The notes beneath the pieces were generated by a model, which saw nothing but the letters and a program-made list of their open reading frames with translations, was not told where the DNA came from and did no database searches. Both the position numbers and the translations under genes were made by a program. A stretch of DNA of 41,470 nt from Helochares maculicollis (taxonomy: Eukaryota; Arthropoda; Insecta; Coleoptera; Hydrophilidae): contig JAWQRO010000359.1 in the NCBI GenBank assembly GCA_033557835.1, positions 1 to 41,470 of the forward strand, written 5' to 3'. Below are positions 33,119 to 41,470 of the stretch, piece by piece (positions within the stretch are counted from its first letter, which is position 1; each line of letters starts with the position of its first letter).

Positions 33119-34678
33119 CAAAATGTATTTCGAACCATACAATTGTGGTCTTCTTATCGAGTCGAAAAACTTATTGCTCAGCTTGGTACAATACCATGTA
33201 AGTTCTAATTGAATGACTGGCAATTTTGATTGATGATGTCTTTAGCTAGCGCCCTTGTAAAATAGCAACATTGTCCAATGTTAGATTGCAAGTATTCGCT
33301 GTAAATCTGCGAATGAAATATCAACGATTTCTATTAATGAATCCAGTTTACTTAGCTCACGAATGTATTATGTATCACATGAATATTTGTTTGCCCAGAC
33401 TAAGCATTGTTTAATCAAGACCATCCAGAAATTTAAATTCAAGCAGAGACTGACTCTCTTCTGGGTAGAGGCTGCAATACGCAAACTAAGACTCTTATTG
33501 CAGAGGCGCAATTAATTCTTTCAGGGAACAAATTGATTACTTGAAATAAGTAAGAGTAAGCAAATCACTAGTATGCTGAAATGTAAAAATAATTACAAAT
33601 TTACGTTTCTACGATCAAACTCATACAAATGTATACTTTCTCTAGTTAGGAACACCGATATTATTAACATAGTTTCCCCCTACTGATCAAACATAAAGAG
33701 ACTGACAATTCCACTAAAACGAACCTTATTAAACCAAAGATGTCTGTTCAAACATCTATAGTACAAGTAAGTGTTCATGTGCATAAACGCAGTTTCATTA
33801 GGTACGTCATGCCAGCTCCAAAGATTTTCCCCAACATCAAAGGGGTCGAGATCAAAGCTGTTCTGCTTTTACAGACTGGGACAGTAAATTTTATCTGAAA
33901 TTAGATAGGCATTTTGATGGCCACTTTCAGGTACCAAAACTATTAGTATTATTAATCTAATCGCCTTTACAGACATAATATCACTGCCATAAAGACCTTA
34001 ATTAGTTATATAGTATGCGGCTCAGTTTTAAACAGCTGTTTCATTTATTTCCCAGCTCAAACAAACCCCTTTACTTAACAAATGTTTAGACTTGTTTCAT
34101 GTTTCATCAATATACGTTGCCAAAGCAAAAATATAAACTACACAATTTTTCATACTCAGCATTGTTGATATTTCCGTCACTTCTCAGCGGCAAAGAATGC
34201 AATTTCCAGTACTTTTCTTTCCATAAAGCTGGGATTTTAAGCAAAGGAACAATAAAATGTGGCCGTGAAATTGCTTTGGTGGCGGTTAGCCTTTAGTTGA
34301 AAATTCCATTGAAGCAAATATATGTGTTAGTAATGTCAACGCCAATCCCTTATTCGAAAACGCAACTTTCGAAGTGAGTTATGGAGGTGCATTATAATGC
34401 AGACGATTTGTTCAAAGTTGACCCATTCCAACTTAAGGCAACCGTCGTCGCCGTCGCTTTGGCGTCCCGTCCTCCACCCATCCTCCATAGTGCCTTACGT
34501 GGGGAAGTCACGGATTATGGACGTTCCTCCCTAAAGTTTCTACTACGAAATCCTGTATTCACCAACCGTTTATTATCTATTCCTTTTACGTGACTAGGAC
34601 TTTGAACATTAGTGATTTACAAGCCACACAGAAAACTGTGTTTCTGACAAACCATTTATATTTCCTATTACCTTTTAA

Positions 34679-34729
34679 GCTATTTTCGAATGCGGCTATG
34701 TTCCAATGCGGCTATTTTCGAATGCGGCT
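34679..34729. repeat. 19-bp perfect direct repeat, period 32
   Basis: GCTATTTTCGAATGCGGCT occurs at 34679-34697 and again at 34711-34729. The intervening bases contain a further AATGCGG, suggesting a short slippage-type expansion. Confidence 0.8.
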
Positions 34730-37696
34730 GGAATGGCGAAATGTGGATAGAATATCACTCCTTGCCCGGTTAGCAGCTTAAGTTGGTTAACGAACCGCAA
34801 AACGTACTTTTTTATGGCACACAGTTAGTTCCTTTAAGCGGATCATTAGTTGCATGCGATGATGAAGAAAATTTCCCAGAAATTTATTTAATTCAGCCAT
34901 TAAGTAAGATAAAAGGGAGGAAATATGCACCTAAAATCTATGTATATAAGTTGGAAGTTTTTAAACTGTCTTTATTATGTACTTTGTTGGGTTGAAAAAG
35001 TGCGCCAATTAAAACTTTCCGCAACTTTAAGAGCGGAAACAAATTTCCTGAGATGTTATATTGCATTATTTTATTGTTTTTGATTCAAAAGACTTCCAGT
35101 TGAATGGCTACGATATAAAAAATGCTCGCTTTGTAATTCTAATTTTCTATTCTCTTACACAACGTAATTTCACTGCGCTGAATCTATAAAGTTTAGTTTT
35201 AGTTTTATTTTAAAATATGCAAACGAAGATGCTCTTTAAATACTCGCTGGCAAAAACGCACAGTAGGTGCATATTTCTTAGTTTAACGCAAAGCGTATCA
35301 TAATTTTACGAGCGAATTTGAATGGAAGATATCAAGAAATTAAAATATTGTTGATGTTTGTGAAATGTGCTTCTCTTGAGAGTTATATACTACTGATTTA
35401 CAATTTGAGATAAGTTCATCCCTTATAACGCTCATTAAATCTGCAGAACTCATAAAAACTGCCGTCAAATACAGGAAAACTAACCGAATTTCTAAACAAC
35501 GTTACAATAGTGTCATTAAAGTTAGGCCTAGCATTAATACCTATTGTATACAAAGTTTCTTCGTTGTTTGATAACAACTCAAACGTAAACAGTTCAAATA
35601 GAGCTTACGCAAAACAAAATAGTTGGATCTCATAAAAGAAAGTAAAACAAATTCTTTGTTTGCTAAAAATGTGGCGACAATTTCTACCTCAAACAAACTT
35701 TATAGTACAATAGCTATACAAAATAATTGTTTTACAGCTTATTCTACACAATAAATGTTATACTGTACATGATTGTGAATTTTCACAAAATTATCCTAGT
35801 ATAAACTAGTCGTTCAAACTGAGCAAGACCATTTAATGCAAAATAGGTACGAAATCGTCGTTAAATTTGAGAGCAGTCAAAATCAGCATTTTCCTGAAGT
35901 CAGTGGGAAATTATTTCTTCTGAGCTAATTAACACATTTGTAAAACCGCGGTTTTTGTTGTTCGGCATGTAATTATAAAAAAAACAGAGATTTCCGTTCG
36001 GCATAAAACATTTTTTGTATATATTTATTACTTTCTGCTACACAAAGGAGCCTATAAAACAAGCCAATCATCATTAATCACGTTTTAGTGGCGGTGTAAA
36101 AAAAATTATAAATAAACCGAAAAAATAAATTCAAAAAAATCCGACAAATTTTATGTAAACATTTGTCCTAATAAAATTGTTTTTCAACGCGAACCGGGAG
36201 ATTTATAGCCCACGGTGATTTATTTAAGGTATAACACTATTTTTATATATCCCGGATTCCGCTCGCAAGAACTATCCGTGTTAAAATAATTACCCGCGGA
36301 TAATTTGGGCGCATCTAAAAAAACACATCCACAAAATTCTTAGTTTTCGACAATTTTTCCTTGGGTAATACACAACATGATTTGCTTATGTGAAAACGGC
36401 TATTCTTCATAACCTATATTTGGAGCGTTATGCTTGCAAGTAATGTCTTCAGCATAAGCGTTCCACCTTTTAATGTTACTCTTCCTCAAAGAAATATGAG
36501 AAAAGTTTCAACGACCGTGTTTAATTCCACAAACGTTAGTTTATGTGTTCCCTAAAAATAGAATGTCGCTTTCCCTTTTACAGCGTTCGCAAACTTAATT
36601 TCCAGCCCTTGGAATTTTCAACTGCTCATTTTGTCTTTCTTCGCCGCACAAGCACCTGAGATAATAATCTACTTGTGGTTCCCCTGAATTATTACGGAAG
36701 TTTAAGCTAATAGGGATTTTCGTCCTTTTAATCGGGCTGGGTTGTTAACCTTTTAATAAGAAAGAAGATATCCATTTCCTGCAGGGCTTAAAACTCAGAT
36801 TAAAACCGCGGAGCTAAAACGAAGAGAAAAAATACACAACCGAAATATATCAAGAGTGTTCATATCTGAAGGATATATGTAATGTACAAATATTTAACAC
36901 AACGAGCTTAGACAAGAATATTATTCAGCTTAAAACAGAAAAATAGTCGAAATAAGGAGAGAAGTAGACGAAACAAGCTTTTGCGTTGTTATAATAGGAC
37001 TTTCATGTGCATGTAAGCGAAAGTCTCTTTGATACTTACTTCAGCGCAACCTTGAGAGCGAGTGGAAAATCCTCATATTGTTTGAAAGGAAATAATGAAG
37101 TTAGAAACTTCAAGATTTAGGAATATTTAGTGAGGCTTCATCTTCACGCCAGATATTTACATAATCAAATGAACTTAAAAAGTTATGAACTTATGCAAAG
37201 CAAGTAGAAAGTAACTTGTTGCGTGCCTTAGAAAAACTTTCTTAATTTATTTTGACCGAGAAATATTTTTAAGTGGATTATAGTTCGCTGCGCAACGCAA
37301 AGGCTAGCTTGCGAAGGTGCACTTACAGTAAGTGATGGTATGGATACCACAATAAATCTCTAAGACGTCGGGATTACTTATCTGATAGGATATGTGCCTT
37401 GTAAATGTGCAAGTAGGGAAATCGTGTCGTCAATAGATGTTTACTGTGGATGCTCAACTCTTCAATTTAACACGTGTCGATTTTCAAAGGCGTTGAACAA
37501 CTGCAAGACATTTTGACAACTTTATGTGCGCTTAATTTATGTAGCAAACTTGTAATTTTATTTATGCGGGCGAATATTTCCAGGACACTGAATAAATCTA
37601 TCCACAATTTACTTGGATTATCAACTCTTATTAAATCTTTCTGTCTCCATGATGCACATATAATTCATTAAACAGAGATAGTAGTAAATTACCAAT

Positions 37697-37736
37697 ATAT
37701 TCAGATACTTGTATTTTAACAATATTCAGATACTTG
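37697..37736. repeat. 15-bp perfect direct repeat, period 25
   Basis: ATATTCAGATACTTG occurs at 37697-37711 and 37722-37736. It is a local duplication with no element attached. Confidence 0.75.
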
Positions 37737-38052
37737 GACGTCAGTATAATTCAGGGGATTAAAACTGCCGTTTTTAATATATATTTAATCATTAAATTAC
37801 AATTCTTGATAGTAAATTATAATTATCTGGTAACAATTAATAATGATACTAAAGAATATAAATTAGAAATAAATTGTCTTGCATTCTATCGCCTTACGAG
37901 GGACGGTCTACTTTAAATATGTTTCTTTTCCTAACAAGAAGGAGTTCAGAACAATCCTGTAACTCGTTCTTTGATTATATTATATGCGATTCAAATAGAT
38001 ACTTGCCCAAGAGTAGATATTGTAGTCTAATAGGATGTATGGGAACACGCTA

Positions 38053-39080
38053 TTCCAGGAACGCAGGCTTAAAATGTCGTTTTGTTGTCAAAAGATAGCG
38101 CATGAAATCTATTGAAGTAACCTTTGGAACCCAAAGCGCAATTTATTTGGTAATACGGCCCACTACAAAAGATATAAAATTCGTTTAGCTGTTTGAGGAT
38201 GACGAATTACAAGCATTATTGGAAAAAGACGATACACAAACACAACAAATGATGGCGGAGCAGTTGAATGTCACTCGGCAAGCCATTTCCGATTGCCTAA
38301 GAGTCATGGGGAAGATTCAAAAAGTTTGAAAATGAGTTTCACACAAAATGAGCGAACGACATATGAAAAGACGAAAGACTGTGTGCAAAATGCTGCATTT
38401 ACGCCACAAAAAAAAGGTTTTTGCATCGGGCTGTAACTTGCGATGGATAATGGATATACTTTGAGAATCCCAAACGTAAGAAATCGTGGGTAACGCCAGG
38501 ACAATCATTAACATCGAGTAAAAAACCGGATCGTTTTAGGAGAAAGACAATGCTGTGTATGTGGAGGGATCAGAAGGAAGTAGTGTACTACGAGCTTCTC
38601 AAACCTGGCAAAACAGTTAATACCGTCCGCTGCCGATAACAAATGATCAATTTAAGCCATGCATTGATCGAAAAACACCCAGAATGGACTCAAAGACACG
38701 GCAAAGTCATTCTGCAGCATGGCAACGTTCCTGCACATTCAGCCAAAGTTGTCAAAGTAACGATTTCTTCACTTGGTTGAGCACGCCTATTCCATCCGCC
38801 GTATTCACCAAACTTGACGTCTTCAGATTATCACCTCTTCTTATCGATGGGACACGCACTGGATGAGCAAGTCTTTCGATGATTTACAAAAATGGCTCGA
38901 TGAGTGGATATCAATGAAAGTTGAAAGTTTCTTTTGGAATAGTATCCATAAATTCCCCGAGAGATAGATAAAATGTGTAGCGAAGGCCAATATTTTGAAT
39001 ACAAAGTGTTTTATCATTGTTCTTACACAATTGCGTATTTTTCATGAAAAAAAAACGACATTTTAAACTTGCGCACTTGG
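38053..39080 (+). mobile_element. Mauritiana-type mariner, second copy
   Basis: The left end TTCCAGGAACGCAGGCTTAA follows TA at 38051-38052. The right end, read inversely, is CCAAGTGCGCAAGTTTAAAA, and TA follows at 39081. Both match the ends of the element at 8646-9716, which lies in the opposite orientation. Length is about 1.03 kb, with a deletion of much of the 5' coding region. Confidence 0.85.
38191..39015 (+). pseudogene. Broken mauritiana-type mariner transposase, copy 2
   Basis: Blocks in order are EDDELQALLEKDDTQTQQMM, EQLNVTRQAISDCLRVMG, then a shift, LHLRHKKKVF, a first catalytic block reading CDG-stop-W, YFENPKRKKSWV, VVYYELLKPGKTVN, MINLSHALIEKHPEW, VILQHGNVPAHS, YSPNLTSSDYHLF and GQYFE. 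The second catalytic aspartate (HDN) is Gly here, and multiple stops and frameshifts occur. The N-terminal roughly 60 residues of the DNA-binding region are gone. Taken with the copy at 8697-9670, most of the gene is represented in the window, but neither copy can be active. Confidence 0.8.
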
Positions 39081-40451
39081 TATAATGTTTTTATGTGTAG
39101 TTTTGAGTTTGAAGTGTTACATGGATGTTTTTACTGAGTCAATGTTTTTATTAATATTTAGTACTAAAAGCTTTAAAACATTTTTACAAGCAAAAATAAA
39201 GGAAATAAAAGCGAAAAATATATCGACATAAACTTGATAGTTACAAGATTTTCCGATATAGTGGCTTATTTGGTCCGACAGATCTTATTCTTGTTTTTCT
39301 TGCCTGACTTCATTATTATTTTAGATTTGGACTTTGGATTTATTCGTTGCGCTGCTAGTTTTTACAATGGCATGCAGATAACGTCTTGTTTATCATGTTA
39401 TTCCAAAACTACTATTTGAGAAAGTAACTATACAGCTATGGACTCCTCTTCTTTCAATTTTGAATTTGATACATCTTTGGGGATATTTTTCTATTTTTCG
39501 TTCCACAGGTCACAAAGTTATTCATTGAATTGGTACCAAGGGCCTCCACCTCATAAGGAAAGCTAAATGTAGATGGGCAATTAAATGTTTTTGTGATACC
39601 TAGCAGCGATCTCTCTTCGTGTAAGGGAATGATTCATTGTTTCTTTCTTTCTTATTTCTCTCTAAACTGAAATTCCTCTCAGAAGCTAGTCAAGGTCATC
39701 CTATGGAGTTGGACGTGTTCGATTGGCACGAAGGAAGTTATATAGAAGAAATCAGTAATTACATATCCTCACAACTATTAAATTCCTCTGAACAGAGTAT
39801 TTCAATTTTCGCTCCATATCTATGACTGATTACAGGGTTCTGCAGCTTAATTTTCAGTCATCCACGAAACATTAGGATTGCTTAGTCTCTCCTGGTGTAC
39901 AAACTATTATCTCATTAGACATACTTTGATTAATTAGCGATTGCAATTTGTAAGCTCAAAATATAGCTTCATTGTTGTATAAACTATTATTGACAAGTTG
40001 AGAACCGAAGAATTGTCCCTAGAAATATTAGTGTCATGAAGAAAAAGATGTTAATAGACTGGATTTGTTTACTAATAGTACTTAACACGCTGAGGATTTA
40101 TTAAGCTTAGATATGACATGGTTATATCTATGTATGCGACTACTTCTAGCCAATATTTTGCCCCCGATATGTTGTTTTACAGATCAATTAGATTCAGCTA
40201 CCAGAAACTACAACACATAATCAGCTATAAATCCAGGAAATATATCAATCGGTTTAATGTACAGGTTGGCAACTGCTAAATTTTACAAGACTATTGTAGA
40301 GTACCAAGATTATTCTGCAAATTATTATCGTCAATTAACGATTGACCACAATCAGGGACATTTTCATTAAAATCGCTCTACTCGTACAATTTATGGTTAA
40401 CAAAACTCAGTACCATCATCATTGACTTTTAGATAATTAAGACTACTACCC
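39081..40451. other. AT-rich stretch with one acceptor-led open frame
   Basis: A pyrimidine tract ending TTCCTCTCAG at 39682 is followed by an open run (EASQGHPMELDVFDWHEGSY and onward) to a stop at 39823-39825. I do not recognise the protein and see no matching upstream exon, so it is left unannotated as a gene. Confidence 0.35.
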
Positions 40452-40735
40452 AGGAAGGAGTCTCCATGGCTGACAACTGGCCGAGCCTTGACCTAATTGT
40501 CATTTGCCAAGCCTTGAGAAGCAACCATTGGGCAAGACCTAGTCGAGGTTTGGCCAAATTGTTTGATTTTGTTATATTGACCCTGGGAAGTAACCATTGT
40601 AGAAGGTCTCGCGCGACGCTTGACCCAAGGGTTTGAATTTGTTACATTAACCAGTGGGAAAGGCCTGGCCCGAAGCTTGATACAATTGTTTGATTTTGTA
40701 ACATCAACTCTTAGAAAATACCATTTAGATAACTT
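40452..40735. repeat. Minisatellite, about four units of 57-70 bp
   Basis: Anchors resembling ATTGTTTGATTTTGTTATAT recur at about 40495, 40557, 40627 and 40684, each followed by a GGGAAGTAACCATTG-like block and a CGA-GCTTGAC-like block. Units differ in length and sequence. On the minus strand an 89-codon frame (40762-40493) passes through all of them without a stop, giving a diverged repeat of about 20-23 residues (TNSNPWVKRRARP, YNKIKQFGQTSTRS). Confidence 0.7.
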
Positions 40736-41470
40736 CATTAATATGAGCTGCAAAATGTTCATCTTCCTTCACTAACTTTCTATTTTTAAGGTGAATGACT
40801 TTAAGCAATAATTGATGTGAGATAAATTATAGATTAAATTTATTTCAGCCTTACAATTGATGCTGATAAGTATAAAATATTCAAAAGCTTAGGTGCAATA
40901 AACACCAAGAAGCACAATGAACAATAATCATTGTTTATTATAACTGCGACAAAAGTAGAGTAAAGCCTTGCTCTTACACTAACTATAAACCTGCTGACTT
41001 AATAAATTCTGATTCATATGTGGTAAATGAACTTGAACTGGTGGAAAAGATTTGTCGTATTTTAACTAAAATATGTGATTAAGTTTCAATTGCCATCTTT
41101 CCGGCAGCTTGACAATCATCCTAACATAGACACTTTCATCTTTCGCAACTACATTCCCTGGAAATAGTTTCAAAAATTCAGCAGCTTCTGAAAAGTGTGA
41201 AAAAGATGTTAATCTGATGAAGCTACATTTAATTTATCAAGCTCGTTACAATAAATGTTTGCATTGATAATCTGTTTCTCCTTAAGTGCTTGCTTGTAAG
41301 ACATTGAACAAAACATCCTCTAGCCCTCTAAAGCCTTTCTAGTAATCACATTCAACATACCAGTTAAAAAGTAAAAGGTATCTGCCACCATTTTCTACTT
41401 TAAAAGTTTCTCCTTGTAGATAGTTAAATACGACAGAACTTTTCCGCCAACCGAATATTTTATATATATA
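40736..41470. other. AT-rich window end, nothing identified
   Basis: About 0.7 kb without an open frame or motif of note. The window finishes in a TATATATATA run that may continue beyond it. Confidence 0.5.

Larger units (their letters stand above)
33119..38052. other. Presumed intron, no gene identified
   Basis: About 4.9 kb. An open frame at 34381-34593 (plus) lies in a GC-richer patch but has no known domain. Small direct repeats occur at 34679-34729 and 37697-37736. The remainder is AT-rich without landmarks. Confidence 0.4.

Noticed and set aside
1..41470. Bacterial-type features, CRISPR arrays, phage modules
   Set aside because: No operon-like ORF arrangement, ribosome binding sites, regularly spaced short repeats or phage genes. 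The window is eukaryotic.

Overview
This is an AT-rich, eukaryotic, insect-type window that is almost entirely non-coding. I see no bacterial gene organisation, no rRNA, no convincing tRNA and no CRISPR array. The insect assignment rests on several diverged mariner lineages, including a mauritiana-type (Mos1-like) one, and on one host exon that resembles the start of an insect neuropeptide receptor. The species cannot be named from this sequence.

Layout. Positions 1-2605 hold a tandemly duplicated repeat (copies A and B about 1.63 kb apart, plus a short copy C) carrying minus-strand remnants of an RNase H-like domain (D-G-S-K motif) of a retroelement. Positions 2606-7139 hold nothing I can name. 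A 146-bp hAT-type MITE with terminal inverted repeats and near-perfect 8-bp target duplications lies at 7148-7293. A mariner cluster at 8206-9716 contains an isolated mauritiana-type end, the front part of a different mariner, and an almost complete but broken mauritiana-type mariner on the minus strand.

The one credible host gene piece is at 11091-11531 on the plus strand: a possible splice acceptor, a 5' UTR with a 39-codon upstream ORF, then a 78-codon start exon ending at an exact GTAAG donor. The protein is serine/threonine/proline-rich, has two N-glycosylation sequons and ends NPFYFYK, resembling the extracellular N-terminus of crustacean cardioactive peptide (CCAP) receptors just before TM1. 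I found no downstream transmembrane exon, so 11532-41470 is probably one intron of at least about 30 kb.

That presumed intron holds two same-orientation copies of one mariner family (15767-16890 and 31197-32487), a pogo/jerky-type transposase C-terminus (17335-17990, minus), a two-copy tandem repeat of about 267 bp (18255-18788), a cecropia-type mariner (23891-24831), the rear part of an irritans-type mariner (32533-33118), a second mauritiana-type mariner (38053-39080, plus, inverted relative to the first) and a minisatellite (40452-40735). Every transposase seen is inactivated by stops, frameshifts, deletions or lost catalytic residues. The window reads as a graveyard of cut-and-paste elements around one GPCR start exon. 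I did not find a new multi-gene system.
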